Positions 43,750 to 51,942 of a stretch of DNA of 64,000 nucleotides are shown here, one piece after another. The DNA lies in assembly GCA_045661345.1 (NCBI GenBank), contig JAZRFM010000010.1, forward strand, positions 1 to 64,000. Reading direction: 5' to 3'. How positions within the stretch are numbered: position 1 is the stretch's first letter; each line of letters begins with the position of its first letter. The DNA comes from RUG12461 sp045661345. GTDB lineage: Bacteria > Bacillota > Clostridia > Lachnospirales > Lachnospiraceae. The notes under the pieces were generated by a model. It did no database searches. It saw only the letters and a list, made by a program, of their open reading frames with translations, and was not told the origin of the DNA. Made by a program: the position numbers and the translations under genes.

Positions 43750-45252
43750 ATGATGAGGCGGCCTTTGTATTTACGAAAACTGCTCCCGGTTCTGTTCGTG
43801 TTTCTTTCCCTGTGCGCCTTCTCCGGCTGCGGAAAGACGGATTCCGGGCATCAGACGCCGGACACCCTGGAAGCCTTCCATGAGGAAGGTGTTACGGTGG
43901 GCGTCACGGACGGCTATATTTTCGAAGAAGTGGTGGACAGCACCCTTCCCTATGCACAGAAAAAAATGTTTGCCGACCGGGAGAGCGCGTACCGGGCACT
44001 GCTGGCCGGGCAGATCGACGGTGTGGCGGATGACGAGGCGACGATCCGGGCGATGATGCGCAGTACGGATGTCTTTTCCATTGTGGACGGCTACCTTTTC
44101 CCTTCGGACTATGCCTTTGCTTTTCCGAAAAATGAACAGGGAGAGGCGATGGCATCGCAGATGAACGGACTCATACAGACCCTGCAGGCAAACGGAACCC
44201 TGGCCGCGCTGGATGAGAAGTGGTTCGGGGATGACCCTTCCGTCAAGCAAAGCGAGGATGCTTCTTCTCTGCCGGATCTGAACGGAACCGTGAAGATCGC
44301 ATACGATCCGGCGAGTATTCCCTTTTCCTATGTTTCTGCGAATCAGCCCACCGGTTATGAGATAGACCTGCTGATCGCATTTTGCCGGGAATACGGCTAC
44401 AAACCGGTCTTTACGGAAACCTCCTTTCAGGATATGCTGAACGGCACCGCCTACGGCAATTATGATCTGGGATGCGGCGGGATCACGGTCACGGATAAAC
44501 GTGCCGAGAGCCATATTTTCAGTACGCCGCACTACATCGGCGGCATTACCCTTTGTATCAGATCCGGCGAGGCGGTTGTTGCGGAGGATTCTTCGCAAAA
44601 GGACCTGGTCCGGCATTTCCGCGCGGCATTTCTGGAGGACCGGAGATACCTCATTTTTCTGACCGGCATCCTTTTTACCGTCGCGATCACGGTACTCTCC
44701 GCATTTTTCGGTACCCCCCTTGCAGTCCTTTTCTTTTATCTTACCCACCGGACACCGATCCTGGTTCGCCAGCTGACAAAAGGGTTCCTCTGGGTAATGC
44801 ACGGGATCCCGGCGGTGATGCTGATTATGCTCCTTTTTTATACCTGGTACCGTGACATGTACGGCGGGGGAATACTCTGCGCTGTCGTTTCCTTTACCCT
44901 GCTGTTCGCGGCCGAATGGCAGCGGGTGATCAACCGTTATGCCAAAGCCGTGGCGGAGGGACGGCTCCTCAGGGACTATCGTACGGAAGCCATCGATACC
45001 AGGGCGTTTTTCAGGATTCTGCATAAAAAAAGAGGCGCCGTACTGCGGGAAGACTTTGCGGATCGTCTCTGTCTTCTCCTGAAGGCATCCTCTTTGGTGG
45101 GCTATATTTCCGTGACGGACATGACGCGCGCATTTGAGCGGATCCGGATGGAAAGCTTTGAAACCATGCTCCCCCTCATATGCACCACCATTGTCTATTT
45201 CGTGCTGATCAAACTGATCTGTCTGGTGTTTCGCAGAAAACCGCGTTCATAA
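43750..45252 (+). CDS. Amino-acid ABC transporter substrate-binding/permease fusion, permuted lobes
   Basis: This 500-residue protein has a lipoprotein-type signal (lipobox FSGC, about 26). Residues about 45-162 match the second half of an SBP_bac_3 protein, ending NGTLAALDEKWFG. Residues about 178-280 match the first half: VKIAYDPASIPFSYV, GYEIDLL, GGITVTDKRAESHIFSTPHY. The lobes are thus in swapped order. The permease domain (about 300-495) has five or so helices and a degenerate EAA loop. No ABC ATPase is in the window. This permuted layout also occurs in other Clostridia as far as I recall. It probably imports a polar amino acid. Confidence 0.7.
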   Translation: MMRRPLYLRKLLPVLFVFLSLCAFSGCGKTDSGHQTPDTLEAFHEEGVTVGVTDGYIFEEVVDSTLPYAQKKMFADRESAYRALLAGQIDGVADDEATIRAMMRSTDVFSIVDGYLFPSDYAFAFPKNEQGEAMASQMNGLIQTLQANGTLAALDEKWFGDDPSVKQSEDASSLPDLNGTVKIAYDPASIPFSYVSANQPTGYEIDLLIAFCREYGYKPVFTETSFQDMLNGTAYGNYDLGCGGITVTDKRAESHIFSTPHYIGGITLCIRSGEAVVAEDSSQKDLVRHFRAAFLEDRRYLIFLTGILFTVAITVLSAFFGTPLAVLFFYLTHRTPILVRQLTKGFLWVMHGIPAVMLIMLLFYTWYRDMYGGGILCAVVSFTLLFAAEWQRVINRYAKAVAEGRLLRDYRTEAIDTRAFFRILHKKRGAVLREDFADRLCLLLKASSLVGYISVTDMTRAFERIRMESFETMLPLICTTIVYFVLIKLICLVFRRKPRS

Positions 45253-45292
45253 AAGGGGGACGGGATACGCCGCTGAAAGCGCCTCTTTGGGA

Positions 45293-45547
45293 TCACGCTT
45301 CCTGTGCAAGCGCCTCCCTGCAGGCACGTGCCAGCTGGTCTCCGCAGGAAGTGCCTTTTGTCCCGCATTCCACGCCCTGCAGTGTCTGGATCACCTGCTC
45401 TGCGTTCATCCCTTCCACGAGTCTTCCGATGGACTTCAGATTTCCGTTGCAGCCCTTCGTGAATTTGACATCGTAGATTTTTCCGTCCTTCAGCTCAAAA
45501 TCAATCTGTGTGGAACAGGTGCCCTTTGTCCTGTAGGTATGTCTCAT
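45293..45547 (-). CDS. TSCPD-domain protein (TIGR03905-like)
   Basis: This 84-residue protein has the TSCPD fold seen at the end of class II ribonucleotide reductases. Visible pieces are GTCSTQIDFEL (about 9), KFTKGCNGNLKSIGRLVEGM (about 29-48) and CGTKGTSCGDQLARA (about 61-75). Conserved Cys residues suggest metal binding. The small stand-alone form is common in Clostridia and has no assigned function. An AAGGAGGAA-type site lies upstream of the ATG on the minus strand. It is convergent with the transporter fusion gene. Confidence 0.8.
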   Translation of the reverse strand: MRHTYRTKGTCSTQIDFELKDGKIYDVKFTKGCNGNLKSIGRLVEGMNAEQVIQTLQGVECGTKGTSCGDQLARACREALAQEA

Positions 45548-45717
45548 TGGTGTTCCTCCTTATTCTGCTGTGATTCCGGTACGTTCTTTCGTATTATACA
45601 CCAAAAGTCCCTGAGATCACATTTTTTTCGACTGTTTATATTTTTCCGACAATTAAACGATTTCGCAAACAATTATCGCGCAGAATAAAATTTTTTTAAA
45701 AATTTTCAAATTTCTTA

Positions 45718-45746
45718 TTGACAAATGAAAAAAGATCCACTATACT
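45718..45746 (+). promoter_or_regulatory. Strong promoter with an AT-rich UP-like element
   Basis: TTGACA (45718-45723), a 17-bp spacer and TATACT (45741-45746). The 30 bases upstream are A/T tracts. Near-consensus strength fits a stable RNA. Confidence 0.8.
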
Positions 45747-45752
45747 TCAGTT

Positions 45753-46092
45753 ATACCAAACGAAGAGAGAAAGTGAACGAACCGAAATGGTAATCCAAGT
45801 AAAGGAGGTACGGTCCACCGGAAACAGTAATTTTTAACTCAGACAAAGCATCGGTTCTGGGGAGTCGCTGAGAATTCAGAATGGAAACCTCGACAGGAGA
45901 CGAAGAAAAATGTGAACAGAGGATCAGCAGCGAAAAGTTGAGATATGATCCCGGTTCAAAGAGGATCGAGGGAAACAAGGTCGGGAGGAACGGGCTTTTC
46001 ACAATCGAAATTCTAAAAAAGAGAGGTATGGTCCAATGGACAGTATGTGCTAGGGGCGTCATCGGTAGAAGCGGTGGCGCCCAAATTTTTTG
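45753..46092 (+). ncRNA. Probable 340-nt structured noncoding RNA upstream of secA
   Basis: Between a near-perfect promoter and an intrinsic terminator there is no convincing gene. Complementary elements are present: GAACCGA (45779-45785) with TCGGTTC (45851-45857), CTGA/TCAG (45868-45871 and 45876-45879), and GATCC/GGATC (45947-45951 and 45963-45967). AGGTACGGTCCA (45806-45817) recurs as AGGTATGGTCCA (46024-46035). In many Firmicutes the hpf/raiA gene lies here and a raiA-motif RNA is found near it; hpf is absent here. I could not match the sequence to a named RNA. It lacks visible tmRNA, RNase P and SRP hallmarks. Confidence 0.55.
46054..46091 (+). terminator. Intrinsic terminator of the noncoding RNA
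   Basis: GGGCGTCA (46054-46061) pairs with TGGCGCCC (46075-46082), with further pairs inside, followed by AAATTTTTT. Confidence 0.8.
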
Positions 46093-46182
46093 CCGCAACG
46101 GACGTGAACGCACTGGCTGTGCGCTGAATGATAACAGGGAAAGCTGCATTTTGCATCGATTATGGTAAAAGCTTCCGGATTG

Positions 46183-46191
46183 TGATATAAT
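46183..46191 (+). promoter_or_regulatory. Extended -10 promoter of secA
   Basis: TGATATAAT (46183-46191) is an extended -10. The matching -35 region is poor. The distance to the secA start is about 60 bases. Confidence 0.5.
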
Positions 46192-46250
46192 GACTTCCGT
46201 ATGTCAATGTTATCACCAAATAGAATTTGAACTGACAGGAGCAGGATAGA

Positions 46251-48833
46251 ATGAGTATCGTAGAAAAACTGTTCGGAACCCATAGTGAGCGGGAATTAAA
46301 GCGCATCACGCCGATCGTGGATCAGATCGAGTCGCTGCGCCCCGCGATGCAGGCGCTTTCGGATGAAGCCCTCAGGGGGAAGACGGAAGAATTCAAAAAA
46401 CGACTTGCGGATGGAGCGACGCTGGATGACCTTTTGCCGGAGGCTTATGCGACTGTGAGAGAAGCCGCGAAGCGCTCCATCGGTCTGGAGCATTATCGGG
46501 TGCAGCTTATCGGCGGGATCATCCTTCATCAGGGACGGATCGCCGAGATGAAGACCGGTGAAGGAAAAACTCTGGTATCGACGCTGCCGGCTTATCTGAA
46601 TGCGCTGGAGGGAAAGGGCGTTCATATCGTTACGGTAAACGATTATCTGGCGCAGCGTGACCGGGACTGGATGGGAAAGGTGCATGAATTCCTCGGTCTC
46701 ACGGTGGGCGTTGTGCTGAACACCATGGAAAAGGAAGAGCGTCAGGCGGCTTACCGCTCAGACATTACTTATATTACAAACAACGAGCTGGGCTTTGATT
46801 ACCTGCGGGACAACATGGTGATCTACAAAGAACAGCTGGTGCAGAGAGGGCTGCATTTTGCCATCATCGATGAGATTGACTCGATCCTCATCGACGAAGC
46901 CCGTACGCCGCTGATCATATCCGGGCAGAGCGGAAAATCCACCAAGCTTTATGAGGCGTGCGATATTCTGGCCCAGCAGCTGAAACGCGGGGAGGATGTG
47001 CCGGAGTTTTCCAAGATGGATGCTATCATGGGGGTGGAGCGCGAGGAGACCGGTGACTTCATCGTCAATGAAAAGGACAAGGTGGTCAACCTCACGGCAG
47101 AAGGCGTCAAGCGGGTGGAGCAGTTCTTCAGGATTGAGAACCTGGCGGATCCGGACAATCTCGAGATCCAGCACAATATCATCCTCGCTTTGCGGGCGCA
47201 TAACCTGATGTTCCGCGATCAGGACTATGTGGTGAAGGATGATCAGGTTCTGATCGTGGACGAGTTTACCGGACGTATCATGCCGGGGCGCCGTTATTCG
47301 GACGGCCTGCATCAGGCGATCGAAGCAAAGGAGCATGTGAAGGTAAAACGCGAGAGCAAGACCCTGGCCAATATCACCTTCCAGAATTTCTTCAACAAGT
47401 ATACAAAGAAAGCCGGTATGACCGGTACGGCACTGACGGAGGAAAAAGAATTCCGGGATATCTACGGGATGGATGTGGTGGAGATCCCGACCAACCGACC
47501 GGTGATCCGCAAAGACCATCAGGATGCGGTTTACAAATCCAAACGGGAAAAATACCAGGCCGTTGTGGATGAGGTCGTCGCGGCGCATGAGAAGGGACAG
47601 CCGGTGCTCGTCGGCACCATCAATATCGATACCTCCGAGCTGATCTCCGGCATGCTGAAAAAGAGAGGGATCAAGCATCAGGTGCTGAATGCGAAGTTCC
47701 ATGAGATTGAAGCGGAGATCGTGGCACAGGCCGGACAGCATGGCTCGGTTACCATTGCTACCAACATGGCGGGCCGTGGTACGGATATCAAGCTGGATGA
47801 CGAGGCAGTGGCGGCAGGCGGTCTGAAGATCGTGGGTACCGAGCGCCATGAGTCCCGCCGGATCGACAACCAGCTGCGCGGACGTTCCGGCCGTCAGGGA
47901 GACCCGGGGGAGTCCCAGTTTTTCATTTCTCTGGAAGACGATCTGATGCGGCTCTTCGGCTCGGAAAAGCTGATCGGTGTCTTTAATTCCCTTGGTGTTC
48001 CCGAGGGTGAGCAGATCCAGCACAAGATGCTTTCGGATGCCATCGAGAAAGCGCAGAAAAAGATTGAGGGAAATAACTTCGGGATTCGTAAAAACCTGCT
48101 GGAGTATGACCAGGTCATGAATGACCAGCGTGAGATTATTTATGGCGAGCGCCTGAAGGTATTGAACGGCGAAAACATGCGGGATGCGATCTACAAGATG
48201 ATCACGGACCGGGTGGAGAGTGTGGTGGATACCTGCATTTCCCAGGATCTGCCGCCGGCGGATTGGGATCTGAATGAGCTGAACGAGCTGCTGCTTCCGA
48301 CGATTCCCCTGGAACCGGTACGGCCGTCTCTGATCGAGGAGATGAAGAACAGCCGGGAGCTGAAGCATGTTCTGAAGGAACAGGCCGTGAAGCTCTATGA
48401 GGCGAAGGAAACAGAGTTTCCGGAGCCGGAGCAGTTCAGAGAGCTGGAGCGTGTCGTGCTGCTGAAGGTGATTGACCGGAAGTGGATGGATCATATTGAT
48501 GATATGGATCAGCTCCGTCAGGGCATCGGTCTGCAGGCATACGGCCAGAGAGATCCCCTGGTGGAATACAAGATGGCCGGCTTTGATATGTTTGATGAGA
48601 TGATCAACGGGATTCAGGAGGATACGGTGCGTCTGCTGTATCACGTGCGCATCGAGCAGAAGGTGGAGCGTGAGCAGGTGGCCAAGGTGACCGGAACGAA
48701 TAAGGACGAGTCCGTCGCCCGCGCGCCCCAGAAACGTGAAGCGAAAAAGATCTACCCGAATGATCCCTGCCCCTGCGGGAGCGGCAAGAAATATAAACAA
48801 TGTCACGGCGCACGCGGCGCGGCAGCGCTGTAA
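46251..48833 (+). CDS. secA: Preprotein translocase ATPase SecA
   Basis: This 860-residue protein is full-length SecA. Walker A is MKTGEGKTLVSTL (about 102), the DEAD-like box is FAIIDEIDSILIDEARTPLI (about 204-223), and motifs GMTGTALTEEKEF and TNMAGRGTDI (about 388 and 504) belong to NBD1 and NBD2. The C-terminal SEC-C zinc motif is NDPCPCGSGKKYKQCHG, which contacts SecB or lipids. It drives export of preproteins through SecYEG. AGGAGCAGG precedes the ATG. It is followed 30 bases later by the flavodiiron protein gene. Confidence 0.95.
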   Translation: MSIVEKLFGTHSERELKRITPIVDQIESLRPAMQALSDEALRGKTEEFKKRLADGATLDDLLPEAYATVREAAKRSIGLEHYRVQLIGGIILHQGRIAEMKTGEGKTLVSTLPAYLNALEGKGVHIVTVNDYLAQRDRDWMGKVHEFLGLTVGVVLNTMEKEERQAAYRSDITYITNNELGFDYLRDNMVIYKEQLVQRGLHFAIIDEIDSILIDEARTPLIISGQSGKSTKLYEACDILAQQLKRGEDVPEFSKMDAIMGVEREETGDFIVNEKDKVVNLTAEGVKRVEQFFRIENLADPDNLEIQHNIILALRAHNLMFRDQDYVVKDDQVLIVDEFTGRIMPGRRYSDGLHQAIEAKEHVKVKRESKTLANITFQNFFNKYTKKAGMTGTALTEEKEFRDIYGMDVVEIPTNRPVIRKDHQDAVYKSKREKYQAVVDEVVAAHEKGQPVLVGTINIDTSELISGMLKKRGIKHQVLNAKFHEIEAEIVAQAGQHGSVTIATNMAGRGTDIKLDDEAVAAGGLKIVGTERHESRRIDNQLRGRSGRQGDPGESQFFISLEDDLMRLFGSEKLIGVFNSLGVPEGEQIQHKMLSDAIEKAQKKIEGNNFGIRKNLLEYDQVMNDQREIIYGERLKVLNGENMRDAIYKMITDRVESVVDTCISQDLPPADWDLNELNELLLPTIPLEPVRPSLIEEMKNSRELKHVLKEQAVKLYEAKETEFPEPEQFRELERVVLLKVIDRKWMDHIDDMDQLRQGIGLQAYGQRDPLVEYKMAGFDMFDEMINGIQEDTVRLLYHVRIEQKVEREQVAKVTGTNKDESVARAPQKREAKKIYPNDPCPCGSGKKYKQCHGARGAAAL

Positions 48834-48863
48834 CGGAAAACAGTAGTGAGGAGGAAAAAACCG

Positions 48864-50066
48864 ATGAAAAATATCAGAAAAGTCACGGAAGAGATTGTCT
48901 GGATCGGGGCGAGTGACCGGAGGCTCCATCTGTTTGAAAACATGTTTCCGATCCCCCGCGGCGTTTCCTACAATTCCTATGTGCTTCTGGATGAAAAAAC
49001 CGTTCTTCTGGATACGGTGGACAGTTCCGTGGCAGGCCAGTTCTTTGAAAACCTGACGGCCGCCCTGGACGGACGGGCTCTGGATTACCTGGTGGTCAAT
49101 CATATGGAGCCGGATCACTGCGCGACCATCGGGGAGGTGGTTCGTCGGTTTCCGCAGGTGACGCTGGTAGGCAATGCCAAGACCTTTACGATGATCGGCC
49201 AGTTTTTTGATTTTACACTGCCGGAGTCTCAGAAGCTTGTGGTAAAGGAAGGGGATACCCTTGCTGCAGGGAGTCATACCCTGCATTTTGTGATGGCGCC
49301 GATGGTGCACTGGCCGGAGGTTATGGTGACCTATGACAGCACAGATAAGGTGCTGTTTGCGGCGGATGCCTTCGGGACTTTTGGTGCGTTAAACGGCAAT
49401 CTGTTCGCGGATGAAGTCGCCTTCGAACGCGACTGGCTTCCGGATGCGAGACGGTATTACACGAATATCGTCGGGAAATACGGCGCCAATGTGCAGGCGC
49501 TGCTGAAAAAGGCCGCAGGACTGGAGATCGCCCTGATCTGTCCGCTGCATGGACCGGTCTGGAGGGAGAACATCCCCTGGTTCCTGGAGAAATATCAGAA
49601 ATGGAGTACCTATGAGGCAGAGGATCGGGGTGTTGTTCTGTTTTACTCCTCGGTTTACGGAGATACGGCGTCGGTGGTGGATGCGCTTGCCGGAAAGCTC
49701 GGAGAGAAAGGAATCCGTGATATCCGCCTCTATGATGTCAGCAACACCGACATTTCAGACATGATCGCGGAAATGTTCCGTGTCAGCACCATCGTTCTGG
49801 CAGCGACCACCTACAATGCCGGCATTTTCCCGAAGATGGAGAATCTGATCGCGGATATGAAGGCACTGCAGGTACAGAAAAGAACCATTGCACTCATCGA
49901 GAACGGCAGCTGGGCGCCCATGTCCGGGAAAAAGATGAAGGAAGAACTGGAAGGAATGAAGGAAATGCGGATTCTGGAGCCTGTCGTTACTGTCAAGTCC
50001 GCGATGAAGGCGTCACAGGAAGCCGAGCTGGATGCCCTGGCCGGGGCGATAGCAGGCAGCTGCTGA
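48864..50066 (+). CDS. A-type flavoprotein (flavodiiron protein, FprA-like)
   Basis: This 400-residue protein has an N-terminal metallo-beta-lactamase-like diiron domain. Ligands are visible in VVNHMEPDHCATIGE (about 75-89), the His of MAPMVHWPE (about 145), ADAFGTFG (about 165), and LICPLHGPVW (about 220). A flavodoxin domain follows (about 250-400) with VLFYSSVYGDTASVV for FMN. Such proteins reduce O2 to water or NO to N2O and protect anaerobes. ATG 48864 is chosen because GAGGAGG lies upstream; the GTG at 48846 overlaps that site. No rubredoxin gene is adjacent. Confidence 0.88.
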   Translation: MKNIRKVTEEIVWIGASDRRLHLFENMFPIPRGVSYNSYVLLDEKTVLLDTVDSSVAGQFFENLTAALDGRALDYLVVNHMEPDHCATIGEVVRRFPQVTLVGNAKTFTMIGQFFDFTLPESQKLVVKEGDTLAAGSHTLHFVMAPMVHWPEVMVTYDSTDKVLFAADAFGTFGALNGNLFADEVAFERDWLPDARRYYTNIVGKYGANVQALLKKAAGLEIALICPLHGPVWRENIPWFLEKYQKWSTYEAEDRGVVLFYSSVYGDTASVVDALAGKLGEKGIRDIRLYDVSNTDISDMIAEMFRVSTIVLAATTYNAGIFPKMENLIADMKALQVQKRTIALIENGSWAPMSGKKMKEELEGMKEMRILEPVVTVKSAMKASQEAELDALAGAIAGSC

Positions 50067-50106
50067 GCAGCCCTTCCGGGCGCGGACCGGCGGCGGAGAG
50101 ACTTAT

Positions 50107-51906
50107 ATGTTTGTCAATAAACTGAATCAGCTATATAAACCGAAGAGATATTTATACTATACGGACGTGACGGAAGAGGAGATCAAAGCTTTTTATGAAG
50201 GGGTTCTCCCGGAGTCTGTCCGCCCGCTTGCGAATGCATTCGGCACCTATGATGTCCCGGGAATTTTTTTTGTCAGATCCCTGGAGAAAGAAGTGATCGG
50301 CATTGAATACCGGATGGAGGATGATCGGATTGACTATCCGGTGGGATTGTCTGTCATGGAGCTGCCGGGTGCTTTCTTTTATTCCGTCGAGATTGATGAC
50401 GAGGTACAGATCAATCAGGCCTTTTTAAAGGTGCTGTTTGAGAAGATCGAAAAAGACGGAGATGCGCACCGTGCCTACAGCAGCTTTGTAATCGAACCGG
50501 AGCCTAAGGTGATCGGTGTCTTTTCGGATTACAAAAAGATCAGGATCCTGAATGAGTGCAGGGTGGAAAGTGATGATGCGCAGTATATCATCAAAGATGA
50601 CGTGGGGCGGTTTGAAAAGAAAACGCTGTATACGGCGGCATTTACGGATTTTATCACGGGACACTACAACTGGTCCCATCTGGAGGCATTTCTGGAAATG
50701 CCCATGGATGACGGGATTGAGGATTATGCCTTTGTTCACTTTGACATCAAGAAATTCCGGGTGATCAATGAGGTCTACGGTCATATCGCGGCGAACAGAG
50801 TGCTCAGCAATGTGGTGAAGGCGATGACAGAGGCGGATTTTATCTATGCCAGCGCCCGCTGCCATAATGACAACTTTGCCATGATGATCAGGGATATGCC
50901 GGAGGAGGAGATGGAACAGACCCTGCGGACCTTCTTTGAGGGACTCTCCCGTCTGGAAGAGGATCCGAATTACAGGATCTATTACAGGTGCGGTGTGGTG
51001 CCCATGAAGCGCGCCATGCTCTCCGGAAACCGTGTGGCGGACGCCGGGAAGCTGGCACAATCCCTCGGAACGAGCAGCAACGGCACGCAGATCACGTTTT
51101 ATACGGATAAGATGCATGACGATATTTCCTGGGGCAATTATATCAAGGCCTACGTGGAAACAGCCATCGCCCGGGATGAATTTCTCGTTTATCTGCAGCC
51201 GAAGTTTGATACCAGAAAAGAAGAACTGGTGGGAGCGGAGGCGCTGATCCGCTGGAATTACAGGGGACAGGAGCTTTTGCCGCCGTCCCGCTTCATCCCC
51301 TACTTTGAAAAAGACGGTTCTATCGGGAAGCTGGATGACATCGTCCTGGAAAAAGTCTGCACAGCGCTGCAGAAATGGAAAACGGAAGGGAAGCCCCTCT
51401 ATCCAATCTCCGTCAATCTGTCCCGCAAGCGTCTCTATGAGCGGCAGCTGATCACGCATCTGACGGGTATCGTGGACCGGCACGAGGTGCCTCACGAGCT
51501 GATTGATTTTGAACTGACGGAGAGCGCGACCTATGACAATACGGATCATATGCTGCAGATTCTGCAGGAGCTCCGGGACAGCGGGTTTCACATTTCCATG
51601 GATGATTTCGGAACCGGCTATTCTTCTCTTTCACTGTTGACAAAGATGCCCATCGATACCTTAAAGATCGATAAGAGCTTTGTGGATCCCATCGCCACGG
51701 ATCAGGAGCGGGAAGAGGATCTTGCGGTGATCCGTCATATCATTTCCCTGGCCAGAGAGCTTGGGTTCGTCTGTCTGGCGGAAGGTGCGGAGAGAAGAGA
51801 ACAGGTGGACAGGCTCCGCGGACTGGGTTGTGAGATTATCCAGGGTTATTATTACAGCAGACCGATTCCGTTGGAGGAATACGAAAACCGGCATCTGAAC
51901 GGATAG
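50107..51906 (+). CDS. Degenerate GGDEF-EAL c-di-GMP phosphodiesterase
   Basis: This 599-residue soluble protein has an N-terminal region of about 170 residues without a recognised domain. A GGDEF domain (about 180-330) has RCHNDNFAMM where GGDEF should be, so it cannot make c-di-GMP. The EAL domain (about 350-595) keeps GAEALIRW, the SVNLS motif, ELTESAT, MDDFGTGYSSL, LKIDKSF and AEGAERREQ. It should therefore hydrolyse c-di-GMP to pGpG. The dead GGDEF may sense GTP. GGAGAG precedes the ATG. It is followed 36 bases later by a hybrid kinase on the same strand. Confidence 0.85.
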   Translation: MFVNKLNQLYKPKRYLYYTDVTEEEIKAFYEGVLPESVRPLANAFGTYDVPGIFFVRSLEKEVIGIEYRMEDDRIDYPVGLSVMELPGAFFYSVEIDDEVQINQAFLKVLFEKIEKDGDAHRAYSSFVIEPEPKVIGVFSDYKKIRILNECRVESDDAQYIIKDDVGRFEKKTLYTAAFTDFITGHYNWSHLEAFLEMPMDDGIEDYAFVHFDIKKFRVINEVYGHIAANRVLSNVVKAMTEADFIYASARCHNDNFAMMIRDMPEEEMEQTLRTFFEGLSRLEEDPNYRIYYRCGVVPMKRAMLSGNRVADAGKLAQSLGTSSNGTQITFYTDKMHDDISWGNYIKAYVETAIARDEFLVYLQPKFDTRKEELVGAEALIRWNYRGQELLPPSRFIPYFEKDGSIGKLDDIVLEKVCTALQKWKTEGKPLYPISVNLSRKRLYERQLITHLTGIVDRHEVPHELIDFELTESATYDNTDHMLQILQELRDSGFHISMDDFGTGYSSLSLLTKMPIDTLKIDKSFVDPIATDQEREEDLAVIRHIISLARELGFVCLAEGAERREQVDRLRGLGCEIIQGYYYSRPIPLEEYENRHLNG

Positions 51907-51942
51907 CTGATTCTCTGCCGGTGCTCGAAAAGGAGAGCGTCC

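Noticed and set aside
45881..46168. A 95-codon + frame between the TSCPD gene and secA
   Set aside because: It crosses the intrinsic terminator at 46054-46091, lacks any motif, and lies within the probable noncoding RNA.
46758..49310. An 850-codon open frame on the minus strand across secA
   Set aside because: It is antisense to SecA and the flavodiiron gene, has no domain-like pattern, and is a by-product of the GC-biased codon use of secA.
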